From: G020353115 sp964389685
Lineage (GTDB): Bacteria; Bacteroidota; Bacteroidia; Bacteroidales; VadinHA17
Assembly (NCBI GenBank): GCA_964389685.1
Contig: CAYMFM010000001.1
Coordinates: forward strand, 1-64,000
Length of the DNA stretch: 64,000 nt
Reading direction: 5' to 3'
Below, in pieces: positions 53,249 to 62,388 of this stretch. The notes under the pieces are model-generated. The model made no database searches. It was not told the DNA's origin and worked only from the letters and a program-made list of their open reading frames with translations. The position numbers were made by a program, and so were the translations under genes. How positions within the stretch are numbered: the first letter of the stretch is position 1; each line of letters opens with the position of its first letter.

Positions 53249-54616
53249 TCAGGAGAAGACCCTCCTGACAAGTTGCTCAATTTTATCAACCTGAACCAGT
53301 TCTATTTTTTTTATTTTGGAACGGTCAAGACCTTTTTCATTGTATTTCGAAATATAGATCTGTGAAAATCCACGGTTTTCTGCTTCTGCAATCCTCTGCT
53401 CAATCCGGCTGACGGGTCTGATTTCTCCCGACAGTCCAACTTCGGCTGAAAAACAGATCTTTTTCCCTACGGGTTGATCAAGATTTGATGAAAGTATGGC
53501 AGTAACTACAGCCAGGTCAAGCGCAGGATCAGCTATTTTAATACCACCGGCAAGGTTTAAAAAAACATCCTTTGCTGCGAGTCTGAAGCCCGCCCGTTTT
53601 TCCAGGACAGCCAGCAACATACTCAACCTGCGTAAATCAAAACCGGTAGATGATCGCTGGGGCGTTCCATAGACGGCTGAGCTGACCAGTGCCTGTGTTT
53701 CAATTAAAAAAGGACGAATTCCGTCAATCGTTGCTGAAATAGCAATTCCGCTTAATTCCTCATGATGTTGTGAGATCAACAATTCGGAAGGATTGATCAC
53801 CTCTTTCAAACCGGTTGAATGCATCTCAAAAAGGGCCAGTTCAGAGGTTGCTCCAAAGCGGTTTTTCACCGTGCGCAGGATACGGTACATGTGGTTCTGA
53901 TCCCCTTCGAACTGAAGGACGGTGTCCACAATGTGCTCCAATGCTTTTGGCCCGGCAAGACTCCCCTCTTTCGTAATATGTCCGATGATGAGCACAGGAA
54001 CAAAGGATTCTTTTGCAAACTTCAATAGTTGCCCGGCACATTCCCTCACCTGCGATACACTTCCGGGGGTGGATTCGAGGAGATCAGTGTGCAATGTCTG
54101 AATTGAATCGATGATCACCAGGTCGGGTTCCACATTGGAAATTTGAGTAAAGACATGCTCCAGGCTGGTTTCATTTAATATATAGCACTCTTTGCTTTTA
54201 CTACCAATGCGGTCTGCCCGCAGTTTTATCTGGTGACTGCTCTCTTCTCCGGAGATATAAAGCGTTTTCAAATGCTCCTGCCCCAGAGCTATCTGCAATG
54301 CAAGGGTTGATTTTCCAATTCCTGGCTCGCCACCAAGCAAGACCAGTGAACCCGATACCAGCCCTCCTCCAAGAATCCGGTTAAGTTCACTGTTTTTTAA
54401 ATCAATCCTGTTCTCCCTGGAAGTCGATAGGTTGAATAAATTTTCAGGGGATGATGTTACGGATGATCGGTACCCGGAGGTGCTTCCGGAATCCTTTTTT
54501 CGTACAATCTCCTCCACGTAGGTGTTCCACTCGTTACAGTAAGGACACTTGCCGATCCATTTTGCAGATTCCGCTCCGCAATTCTGACAGTAAAATATGG
54601 TTTTGGTCTTAGCCAA
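53249..54616 (-). CDS. radA: DNA repair protein RadA
   Basis: A 455-residue RecA-like protein with an N-terminal zinc finger (CQNCGAESAKWIGKCPYCNE), Walker A LGGEPGIGKSTLALQI, the RadA-specific KNRFG segment (KNRFGATSELALFEM), and a C-terminal Lon-like domain ending with LRPVSRIEQRIAEAENRG-like residues. It promotes branch migration in recombination. Full length. It follows rfaE2 by 53 bases. Confidence 0.95.
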   Translation of the reverse strand: MAKTKTIFYCQNCGAESAKWIGKCPYCNEWNTYVEEIVRKKDSGSTSGYRSSVTSSPENLFNLSTSRENRIDLKNSELNRILGGGLVSGSLVLLGGEPGIGKSTLALQIALGQEHLKTLYISGEESSHQIKLRADRIGSKSKECYILNETSLEHVFTQISNVEPDLVIIDSIQTLHTDLLESTPGSVSQVRECAGQLLKFAKESFVPVLIIGHITKEGSLAGPKALEHIVDTVLQFEGDQNHMYRILRTVKNRFGATSELALFEMHSTGLKEVINPSELLISQHHEELSGIAISATIDGIRPFLIETQALVSSAVYGTPQRSSTGFDLRRLSMLLAVLEKRAGFRLAAKDVFLNLAGGIKIADPALDLAVVTAILSSNLDQPVGKKICFSAEVGLSGEIRPVSRIEQRIAEAENRGFSQIYISKYNEKGLDRSKIKKIELVQVDKIEQLVRRVFS

Positions 54617-54669
54617 AAGCGTACCAATTTAGGGTTTATGGCTTTGCAACGTAAACCAATAGCGCCTGT

Positions 54670-55170
54670 TCAGCTGGTAAAGATTTTTTTGATCTTATCA
54701 ATCAAACCGGATGTTGAATAACCGGACAGATAATCAATGATTTTTACTTTGCCTCCTTTTTCTGTAACGACTTCATTTCCCACGATCTCTTCCTCTTTGT
54801 AATCACCTCCTTTGACCAGTACATCGGGTTGAACCGATCTGATCAAATCAACCGGGGTTTCTTCGTCGAACAGGAGGATGTGGTCAACGAACAGGAGTGA
54901 AGCAAGAATCAGCGCTCTGGATTTCTCATCCTGAAGGGGCCTGTCTGCTCCTTTCAGCTTTTTTACAGATTTATCCGAATTCAACCCCACGATCAGCACA
55001 TCCCCGCAGGCAGCAGCCTGGAGAAGATATTCAATGTGTCCACGATGTAGCAGGTCGAAACAACCGTTGGTAAAAACGATTTTCTTCTCCTTGAACCGAT
55101 AATAGGAAAGGATATATTGCAGATCCTCTTTATTTGTGATCTTCGATTTAACAAAATCAACGGTAGCCAT
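54670..55170 (-). CDS. RfaE2-like cytidylyltransferase/adenylyltransferase
   Basis: About 166 residues of nucleotidyltransferase fold with the HxGH motif in FTNGCFDLLHRGHIEYLLQA. It matches the C-terminal half of RfaE/HldE (ADP-heptose synthesis). LKGADRPLQDEKSRALILAS, PDVLVKGGDYKEEEIVG and GYSTSGLIDKIKKIF are diagnostic. ATG 55170 (MATVDFVKSK) is preferred to the TTG 55191 further upstream. The first half (kinase) is a separate gene in Bacteroidota, not in view. Confidence 0.88.
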   Translation of the reverse strand: MATVDFVKSKITNKEDLQYILSYYRFKEKKIVFTNGCFDLLHRGHIEYLLQAAACGDVLIVGLNSDKSVKKLKGADRPLQDEKSRALILASLLFVDHILLFDEETPVDLIRSVQPDVLVKGGDYKEEEIVGNEVVTEKGGKVKIIDYLSGYSTSGLIDKIKKIFTS

Positions 55171-55187
55171 AGTGAGTGTAAATATAA

Positions 55188-56210
55188 TCAAGATTGTTCA
55201 ACATTCTCTTTTTTTCTTCTACGTCTGATTGCTAACATGAGCAGAGAAATACTTCCGAGAAGGATAATGAACAGAGCCTGGGATTCGTGGGAAAGTGTGG
55301 CAAATGCAAGACCATCTTCTTTCGGTATATCATATAATGTAAGACCCAGGGATACGATCCAGTGAAATGCTCCAATACCTCCTTGCACTGGGACTGCGAT
55401 ACCAATGCTCCCGATGACCAGGATAAACAGCCCATCAATGGGTTGTAGATGGGAAGTGGACGGAAGTGCATAAAAAACAACCCAGGTCATTAGAAAATAG
55501 ATGGTCCAGAGGAGAATGGTATAGAGAAGAAAAAGCCCCCTTCGCTTCATGGTAAAGCCTGTTTTTAATCCGCCACCCACGCCTTTTAAAATGGCGACAC
55601 CTTTTTGGATGAAAGTGAAACGGGCAAGTCGCTTTTTGAACAGGATGAATCCAGCGATGATAAGGCAAATGCCACCAATGATGATGATCCAGGTGACCAG
55701 CGGCATTGTAAAATATCCGGATACCCCCTCGATAGCAGGGTTGAATATTTGATTTGTAAGGAAATTCCCGAAAAATTGAATCTTTGAGAAAAAGATAACG
55801 ATGATCAGAATGATCATGGTGATGACATCGATTGATCGTTCAACGATTACGGTACCGATCAGGGAATCAAGTGGAATTTTTTCGGTTCTGTTCAGGGTGC
55901 CGCACTTGGTAATCTCCCCGATTCGGGGGAAGGCAAAATTTGCCAGGTAACCGATCGTTACGGCATAAAATGTATTCAGCCGACCCGGGATATACCCCAG
56001 GGGCTCTATGAGCAATCGCCAGCGGAGAGCCCTTACAATAAATCCGCTCAGAGAGATCACAAGCGAAAGAAGAACCCAGCCATAGCTTGCCTGTTTAAAC
56101 TCGTTTACCAGTACCTGGAAATCAATCCCACGAAAAGCAAAGTATAGCAATAAAATTCCTATAGACAGGAAAAGAAAAAAATTAAAAACCTTCAGGATAT
56201 TTCTTTTCAA
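55188..56210 (-). CDS. YbhN/LPG-synthase TM-domain-like membrane protein
   Basis: A 340-residue protein with about eight membrane segments, resembling the flippase-like integral domain of lysylphosphatidylglycerol synthase (UPF0104). Segments include FVRALRWRLLIEPLGYIPG-like and GYLANFAFPRIGEITKCGTL, plus PVQGGIGAFHWIVSLGL. The catalytic lysyl-transfer domain is missing. It probably moves or flips lipids. It starts four bases after panD. Confidence 0.85.
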   Translation of the reverse strand: MKRNILKVFNFFLFLSIGILLLYFAFRGIDFQVLVNEFKQASYGWVLLSLVISLSGFIVRALRWRLLIEPLGYIPGRLNTFYAVTIGYLANFAFPRIGEITKCGTLNRTEKIPLDSLIGTVIVERSIDVITMIILIIVIFFSKIQFFGNFLTNQIFNPAIEGVSGYFTMPLVTWIIIIGGICLIIAGFILFKKRLARFTFIQKGVAILKGVGGGLKTGFTMKRRGLFLLYTILLWTIYFLMTWVVFYALPSTSHLQPIDGLFILVIGSIGIAVPVQGGIGAFHWIVSLGLTLYDIPKEDGLAFATLSHESQALFIILLGSISLLMLAIRRRRKKENVEQS

Positions 56211-56214
56211 GGAA

Positions 56215-56568
56215 TTACTGTATGAGTTTATTGGTAGCGGTATCAGGAAAGACCACGTGGGGTTGGAATGTTTTTGCTTCCTCGATCTCCATTAATGCAT
56301 AGGATATGATAATGATTACATCACCGACAGCAGCTTTTCTTGCAGCGGGTCCGTTCATACAGATATTGCCGGATCCTGGTTCACCTTTGATGACATACGT
56401 TTCCAAACGTTCTCCATTATTAATATTGACAACCTGAACCTTTTCATTTTCAATGATGTTGGCAGCATTCATCAACTCTTCATCAACCGTTATGCTGCCA
56501 ATATATTGCAGGTTGGCATCCGTTACGGTTACTTTATGGATCTTTGATTTTACTACTTCAATAAACAT
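56215..56568 (-). CDS. panD: Aspartate 1-decarboxylase
   Basis: A 117-residue pyruvoyl enzyme converting aspartate to beta-alanine for pantothenate. The self-cleavage site is YIGS (Gly24-Ser25) in NLQYIGSITVDEELMNAANI. NINNGERLETYVIKGEPGSG and CMNGPAARKAAVGDVIIIIS are further family segments. It lies between panC and the YbhN-like gene. Confidence 0.95.
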   Translation of the reverse strand: MFIEVVKSKIHKVTVTDANLQYIGSITVDEELMNAANIIENEKVQVVNINNGERLETYVIKGEPGSGNICMNGPAARKAAVGDVIIIISYALMEIEEAKTFQPHVVFPDTATNKLIQ

Positions 56569-56659
56569 GACAAAACAAATTTATAGAAAGCAATATCAAC
56601 GAAGGTACAAAAATCACCCGTTTATTTGAATTTTCGCGGTGCAAAGTTATGGATTTTTC

Positions 56660-57511
56660 TCATTCCTGAAATGTAATGTTGTCGATCAGGCGAATTTTCC
56701 CTGCACAAACTGCGATACATCCAATTTTTTTACCCTTTTCCGACCAGCTTTTCACTGGTTTTAATTGCGATCCATCGACAATTTCAAAATATTCAACCTG
56801 CAGTAATTTGCAATCATTCAGGGTATCAATGACCCATCTTTTCACCTCATCAACCCCCAGGTGTTTTGCTTTATGGATTGCCTGAGACAGTGTTTGGCAG
56901 ATCACAGCAGCCTCTTTTCTTTCACGGGTACTCAACCGTTGATTCCTTGAACTCATGGCAAGGCCATCCGCTTCACGGACAATCGGACAGGGTACAATTT
57001 CTACCGGGTAGTTCTGTTGTTTAACCAGGAGGTTTATAATAGCCAGTTGTTGATAATCCTTTTCTCCGAAATAGGCTTTGTCCGGGGTTACGATGTCAAA
57101 CAGTTTACTTACAACCTGAGCTACACCATTAAAGTGGCCTTTTCTGAGTATACCCTCCATGATTTTATCCAGGTGACCGAAGTCAAATACCCGGGTATCC
57201 TCTTCCGGGTAAATTTCCGGCACATCCGGTGTAAAAACCAGGTCATCCTTTCCCAGTAACCGCTGAAGGATATCCAAATCTTCTTTGATATTCTTTGGAT
57301 ACTTTTCCAGGTCCTTTTTGTCATGGAATTGTGTAGGGTTTACAAAGATGCTTACAACTGTAACACCGGTTTCTGCGATGGATTGCCTGATCAACGAGAG
57401 GTGTCCTTCATGGAGTGCTCCCATGGTTGGGACCAGGCCAATGCTATTCCCTCTGTTTTTCAATGACCGGATTGCTGATTTCAGGGGGGCGATATGTTCA
57501 GTTATCTGCAT
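56660..57511 (-). CDS. panC: Pantothenate synthetase
   Basis: About 283 residues, joining pantoate and beta-alanine. GLVPTMGALHEGHLSLIRQS contains the HxGH signature, SIFVNPTQFHDKKDLEKYP follows, and later FGEKDYQQLAIINLLV and MSSRNQRLS, the KMSKS-like region, complete the active site. The ATG at 57511 gives the usual N-terminus (MQITEHIAPLK); upstream codons are not conserved. PanD follows 91 bases later. Confidence 0.95.
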   Translation of the reverse strand: MQITEHIAPLKSAIRSLKNRGNSIGLVPTMGALHEGHLSLIRQSIAETGVTVVSIFVNPTQFHDKKDLEKYPKNIKEDLDILQRLLGKDDLVFTPDVPEIYPEEDTRVFDFGHLDKIMEGILRKGHFNGVAQVVSKLFDIVTPDKAYFGEKDYQQLAIINLLVKQQNYPVEIVPCPIVREADGLAMSSRNQRLSTRERKEAAVICQTLSQAIHKAKHLGVDEVKRWVIDTLNDCKLLQVEYFEIVDGSQLKPVKSWSEKGKKIGCIAVCAGKIRLIDNITFQE

Positions 57512-57526
57512 GGTAAAAACAAGCTG

Positions 57527-57534
57527 CAAAGATA
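57527..57534 (-). promoter_or_regulatory. Candidate -7 box for panC (TATCTTTG on minus)
   Basis: TAnnTTTG match 16 bases before the panC ATG, giving a short leader. No -33 element recognised. Confidence 0.35.
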
Positions 57535-57618
57535 ACGATAAAATAACTTTTCTACAGGAGGGTAACGCATGAACTTTTTTGTTAACCACCCGTCTTGGAT
57601 GCCTTAAAGGATTGATAA

Positions 57619-57651
57619 ATTGAAAAATATCAATATTTTTTACTAATTTTG
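57619..57651 (+). promoter_or_regulatory. Bacteroidota promoter: TTG-N21-TAATTTTG
   Basis: TTG at 57620-57622 and TAATTTTG at 57644-57651 with 21-bp spacing, matching the manC promoter at 39026. Transcription would begin near 57658, 24 bases before the ATG at 57682. Confidence 0.5.
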
Positions 57652-57681
57652 CACATTATTTCTAAGTAGCGGGCAGGTTAG

Positions 57682-58509
57682 ATGGAAAACACAAAAGTAT
57701 TGTATATTTCACAGGAGATAACCCCTTACCTCAAGGAGACAGAGATGTCGGTCATTGGAAGATATCTGCCACAGGGGATCCAGGAGCGGGGAAAAGAGAT
57801 CAGAACGTTCATGCCGAAATTTGGATGCATTAATGAGCGGCGAAACCAACTGCATGAGGTTATCCGTCTTTCCGGAATGAATCTTATTATCAATGATACC
57901 GATCACCCCCTCATTATTAAGGTTGCTTCGATCCAGTCTGCCCGGATGCAGGTATATTTTATTGATAACGAGGATTATTTTAACAGGAAGTATGTTGAAA
58001 AAGATGAACATGGCGAAGAGTTTTCGGACAATGATGAGCGGTTGATTTTTTTTGCCAGGGGGGTATTGGAAACAGTGAAAAAACTGCGGTGGGCACCCGA
58101 TATCGTTCACTGTCTTGGCTGGATGACCGGGCTGGTTCCGCTCTATTTGAAGAAAGCATACAATGATGATCCGCTCTTTGCCAATTCAAAAGTAATATAC
58201 TCTGTCTATAATAAAGAGTTCAAAAAACCGTTTGAATCATCGTTCAGGAAGAAATTGTGGATGGAAGGGATTTCCAACGAAGATGTTGAATTGCTTAAAC
58301 CCCCATCATCCCTCAATATCAGTAAGCTGGCCGTCACCATGTCGGATGCTGTGATCATGGGGAGCAAAACCATAAACCGGGAATTAGGTCAGTTCATTAA
58401 ATCATCGAAAAAACCCCTGCTTGATTTCCAGACAGAAGAAGAATACATGGATGCCTATTCACAATTTTATGATACCATTTTAAGCGAGACTGTACATGAC
58501 CTCAAATAG
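57682..58509 (+). CDS. Glycogen/starch synthase N-terminal-domain protein
   Basis: A 275-residue protein that matches only the N-terminal GT5 domain of glycogen synthase: VLYISQEITPYLKETEMSVI, RTFMPKFGCINERRNQLHEV, VYFIDNEDYFNRK and PDIVHCLGWMTGLVPLYLKK. The C-terminal GT-B domain, with the ADP-glucose-binding KTGGL and E-x7-E parts, is missing. Bacteroidota commonly have this short form near panC, so it is a natural form rather than a truncation. It is not expected to be a full glycogen synthase. Confidence 0.85.
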   Translation: MENTKVLYISQEITPYLKETEMSVIGRYLPQGIQERGKEIRTFMPKFGCINERRNQLHEVIRLSGMNLIINDTDHPLIIKVASIQSARMQVYFIDNEDYFNRKYVEKDEHGEEFSDNDERLIFFARGVLETVKKLRWAPDIVHCLGWMTGLVPLYLKKAYNDDPLFANSKVIYSVYNKEFKKPFESSFRKKLWMEGISNEDVELLKPPSSLNISKLAVTMSDAVIMGSKTINRELGQFIKSSKKPLLDFQTEEEYMDAYSQFYDTILSETVHDLK

Positions 58510-59773
58510 AGCCATCCTGACCCACTCAAACAGGATCTTTTTTTTACCTTATATTTTTCTGCTGATACTGCTCTTTCAGGTGCTTTTCATCTCGTGTAAC
58601 AGTGATTCTACATTAATCGGAGAATCCCTTCAGCCCCCTTCGGAACGGATACACGCACATTATTTGGACACCCTTACGATTCAGGCGTTTACCCTGAGCA
58701 AGGATTCAATATTAAGCAGTGGTGCTTTACTGGCAACGGTAGGGCACTTAGAGGATGATTACTTCGGATCCAGCACTGCCTCTTGTCTCTTCCGGGTAAG
58801 GCTTGATAACGATGATTTTGCCCCAGGGCCCGATGCCATAGCAGACTCACTTGTTCTTACCCTGTTGCCTGACAATTTTTATGGCGATTCGGTTACTAAA
58901 ATGGTCCTGAAAGTTTACCGGTTGGATGAAGACATCTTTTTGGAATCGGACTATTATTCCAACCTCAATCCGATACTGGATCTGGCAACAGAGCACTCAG
59001 ATACCATCGCTGTAACGGATACCCTCATCCGGTTTGTACTGGATACAACCTTTTTTGTGGATGTCCTGCAGGATATCGATACCATCGATAGCAATGCTGA
59101 GCTTCGCGAGTATTTCAAGGGAATTTATATCGCTGCTGATCCTGTTCCCCTGGAGGGAGAAGGAGCCATCTTGCTGTTAAATCTCCTCTCGAGCGATTCG
59201 AAAATGACCCTCTATTACCGGACACCCACAGATACCGCGGATTATGATTTTTTAATCAGCACTACCAGTGCCCGGGTCAACATGTTTTCACACGATCATT
59301 CCTTAAAGATGGATACAACTGGAACTGTAGAAGACACACTGATCTTTGTTCAGGGGATGGCGGGTACTTATGCGAGGATCGATTTCCCTTTTCTTGATGA
59401 CCTGAAGGAGATGGGAGATCTGGCAATCAATAAGGCTGAGATCACGTTCAAAATTTTTGAATACCAGGACTCCGCTACATACCCGCCACCGGAAAAGCTG
59501 ACTCTTTTAACCATGAATGATGAAGGTGAATTTATTTACCTGTTTGACAGCCAATTGGGAGAAGAATATTTTGGCGGCACCCTCGATGAAGAGGAAGGAG
59601 TGTATTCCTTTATGATAACCAATCATGTGAAGGACTATCTTGCCGGAGATACCCCTCATTCCACTATTTACCTGTTTGTTGGAAATCAGGTAACGTCACC
59701 CGAACGGACCATCCTGATCAATAGCAGCTCCCCGAATAACATCCGGTTCAAGATCATTTATACCCTGTTATAA
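58496..59773 (+). CDS. DUF4270 lipoprotein
   Basis: A 425-residue secreted protein with hydrophobic leader (FFLPYIFLLILLFQVLFISC) and a lipobox-like FISC near residue 34. DUF4270 features are SDSTLIGESLQPPSERIHAH, SLVLTLLPDNFYG and DYLAGDTPHSTIYLFVGN. Function unknown; typical of Bacteroidota outer envelope. Its start overlaps the glycogen-synthase-like gene by 14 bases. Confidence 0.85.
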   Translation: MTSNRAILTHSNRIFFLPYIFLLILLFQVLFISCNSDSTLIGESLQPPSERIHAHYLDTLTIQAFTLSKDSILSSGALLATVGHLEDDYFGSSTASCLFRVRLDNDDFAPGPDAIADSLVLTLLPDNFYGDSVTKMVLKVYRLDEDIFLESDYYSNLNPILDLATEHSDTIAVTDTLIRFVLDTTFFVDVLQDIDTIDSNAELREYFKGIYIAADPVPLEGEGAILLLNLLSSDSKMTLYYRTPTDTADYDFLISTTSARVNMFSHDHSLKMDTTGTVEDTLIFVQGMAGTYARIDFPFLDDLKEMGDLAINKAEITFKIFEYQDSATYPPPEKLTLLTMNDEGEFIYLFDSQLGEEYFGGTLDEEEGVYSFMITNHVKDYLAGDTPHSTIYLFVGNQVTSPERTILINSSSPNNIRFKIIYTLL

Positions 59774-59836
59774 CGGATTGAAAAGGAATTGTCAGAAACA
59801 TTCAGCAAATCATTATTCCGCATGGTTGTTCTGAAT

Positions 59837-61136
59837 TTATCGCTTTGCACCAGCCAGGAAAGTAATCTCTTCGGGTGTTAGGACCCGGTTGAAAATCAGC
59901 ACGTCATCAATGATTCCATTGTAATAATAGTGTTCTCCCAGATCACCCAGGGCCCAATGTCCGATTCCCAGCTGGTCATTATTTGTCAGGTCAGGATTTG
60001 CAGCATATAATTCATCCTCTCCAACTAAATTACCATCTACCCAGAGTTTAAAGCTGTTTGAATCGATTATCCCTATCAGATTATGCCACTGGTTATCATT
60101 GAATTTCAGTGAAGTTTCTGCACGAGCGAACTCACCCCCTGTATTCCTTCCATACAATCCAAGGTTTCCACCATTATTAAATGATATAAACCAACCTCTA
60201 TCATTATTACCATCGTATTTGCACACAATATGTCCATCATCTGTTGATGTTTTAACCCATACGCTTATTGAAACAGTATTTGTGATATTCCTGTTACCAT
60301 CCCCGCAAGTTATGTTATCGTCTACTCCATCGAAGGTATAAGCGGAAGATGCATTTCCAAACCTGTCAACAGTAATTACTGATGATTCTGACAGAAGTTG
60401 AGGTGAGAACTTCCAAAGTATCACCGGAAATTACCGGCAAGTACCCGGGAGTTAGAAAAGAGATGACCGATCCATAGGCTGTTCCTTTTTCATTGGTAGC
60501 ATACGCTCTGACATAATAATTGGTACTGTCTTCAAGGCCGGGAAGGGGACTGACATACTCTCCCAAAGAAGTAGTTGAACCCAACTCAGTTTTATCGTCC
60601 GCAGTTGTTGGAGTGTGTCCTGTTGACCAGCAGTGCCCGTGCTGTGAAACGATATCGATTCCATTCCCCAGATCCATGATGTTCCCGCTTACGGATGCGG
60701 AGGTCGGAGTTAACTGATCAACCGCTCCTGTATGGACTACTGGTGTTGTAAAATCCTGGGTATAAAAAGATTTGGCAGTGCCGTAAAAGGTGGTTGACCC
60801 GTCCGATGCATACGCCCTTACATAGTACTTCTGATTTGGGCTCAGATCCGACAGGCTCCCGGTAAATCCACCGGATTCTTTTTTCGATCCGAGGTCTACC
60901 TTAGATCCATTAATATCAGGCTTATCCTCAGTCCCCCAACAGAATCCATGATGTTTAATACCCTCTCCCAGATCAGAAATTGTTCCGCAAGCCTTGGCGG
61001 AAACAGCGGTTATATCCGTTACATTATTCGTAGAAAGTAGCACAAGCCGTTGGAATTCATCTTCGCATTGGTTTATTAAGAAACAGATCAGTAAAAAACC
61101 AATAGCTCTGGTTAATGATCTTCCGTTTGGATACAT
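59837..61136 (-). pseudogene. FN3-like/LamG lipoprotein, frameshifted
   Basis: The 5' part (61136-60366) encodes a lipoprotein (FLLICFLINQCEDEF) with two FN3-like repeats: HHGFCWGTEDKPDINGSKVD and QHGHCWSTGHTPTTADDKTE, each ending NYYVRAYATN-like. It stops at SNYC. In another frame from about 60424 a LamG domain follows: TVDRFGNASSAYTFDGVDDN, SISVWVKTSTDDGHIVCKYD and YYNGIIDDVLIFNRVLTPEE. The expected start of LamG (LVAYYPFNGNAxDESGNG) is missing, so a deletion is likely besides the frameshift. Confidence 0.75.
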
Positions 61137-61154
61137 TATCGATAGGTTTTAATA

Positions 61155-62201
61155 TTACTTTCTAGATAAACAAATCAGTTCAGAAATGAAATCTTTACTG
61201 AAATCGCCATATACTGTATGATCCCTTTTGACTACTTTAAAGGTTTGGAACATTGTTATCATTCGATCTGTGGTTGTTGGCTCAAAAACACCGATACTTT
61301 TTTGATTCGTTGCTTTTGGTTTACCACTACGGCTATTTCTCAATAGTACAAATTTTGTGGTTAGTGGTTTCACACAAGAGATATAATTCTCAACTACATC
61401 GGGCTCCATTTCCTGAAAGGAGATGAAATTTACAAACAGGTCAAATTCTCCTGTTATTTTCGGGAGCTGCCAAGGGCAAAAAACAGCACACCTGTGTGTT
61501 TCTTTAATTCTCTTGATATCAATTTCCTTCCAGTCTTTGCTCTGGTCATAAGTCAACACTTGATCCTTCCCAAATAGCTGAGTAAGATAATAGCTCGAAA
61601 CTGCTGCAACCGGAGGAATATCGATGTTTACATAAAATGATGTTGAATCCGATGTTAATAATATTTCCCCAAGGGCTCCGTATCCTCCACCAATTTCAAG
61701 AACATTCTCAATACCATTCGTGTCGACTGAATTTTTCAGGAATGTTAATCCGCGCAAATAGTTCAAAAAGCACCTGCTGAATCGCTTTTCTTCAAATACA
61801 AAAAATTCATTGGGTTCACCAACCGGGCTTTCCTGAGATTTTGATAAATCAGGATATGTATCACGATCGGTAGCAAGAAAAATTCTATAATCGGTTTTTG
61901 CTTTGTTATATCCACTAAGCATACCAAAGAAACCTTCCACTGCAGGAATGGGTTGATTATGGTTGATCTTAATTCGAAAGAGTTGATTAATGCATTTTCT
62001 GTATTTCTTATAAACGCGGTGTTCATAGGCAGGGACATAAAAGGATCTGGCTGAAATATGAGACTTAAAGCGTTTAAAATCATCATCTGATGTCAGATCA
62101 CTCAGAATACGCTTTATGCCTGCATTCCAAAAATTTGTAGGCTGGTATAACTTATCGGCGGAAACCATATCCGAAAGCATGAGATCCAATAAATCTCTCA
62201 T
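61155..62201 (-). CDS. Putative sugar O-methyltransferase
   Basis: A 348-residue methyltransferase with motif I VLEIGGGYGALGEILL and the FVNFISFQEMEPDVVENYIS region. The pattern FWNAGIKRILSDL and GKPKATNQKSIGVFEPTT agrees with TIGR04371-type sugar O-methyltransferases seen near polysaccharide genes. No other polysaccharide genes are adjacent, so the acceptor is unknown. The 187-bp stretch 62202-62388 downstream shows nothing coding. Confidence 0.8.
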   Translation of the reverse strand: MRDLLDLMLSDMVSADKLYQPTNFWNAGIKRILSDLTSDDDFKRFKSHISARSFYVPAYEHRVYKKYRKCINQLFRIKINHNQPIPAVEGFFGMLSGYNKAKTDYRIFLATDRDTYPDLSKSQESPVGEPNEFFVFEEKRFSRCFLNYLRGLTFLKNSVDTNGIENVLEIGGGYGALGEILLTSDSTSFYVNIDIPPVAAVSSYYLTQLFGKDQVLTYDQSKDWKEIDIKRIKETHRCAVFCPWQLPKITGEFDLFVNFISFQEMEPDVVENYISCVKPLTTKFVLLRNSRSGKPKATNQKSIGVFEPTTTDRMITMFQTFKVVKRDHTVYGDFSKDFISELICLSRK

Positions 62202-62388
62202 AATAACAAAGCTGTAAATCAGAATCTTAAAAGATAGTACAATTAAAAATTTGCCCCAACAGACTAATCACGAAAATACTTACCTTGAATTTTCACATGG
62301 ATAATCTACTTCATTTAAATCGTTGGGTACATGTATTACTTTTCTTATAACACGTTGCACCAAATCAGTTATTCTGATGAAATAAACA

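Noticed and set aside
57682..58509. Truncated glycogen synthase pseudogene
   Set aside because: The same short form occurs normally in this phylum next to panC, and the frame is intact.
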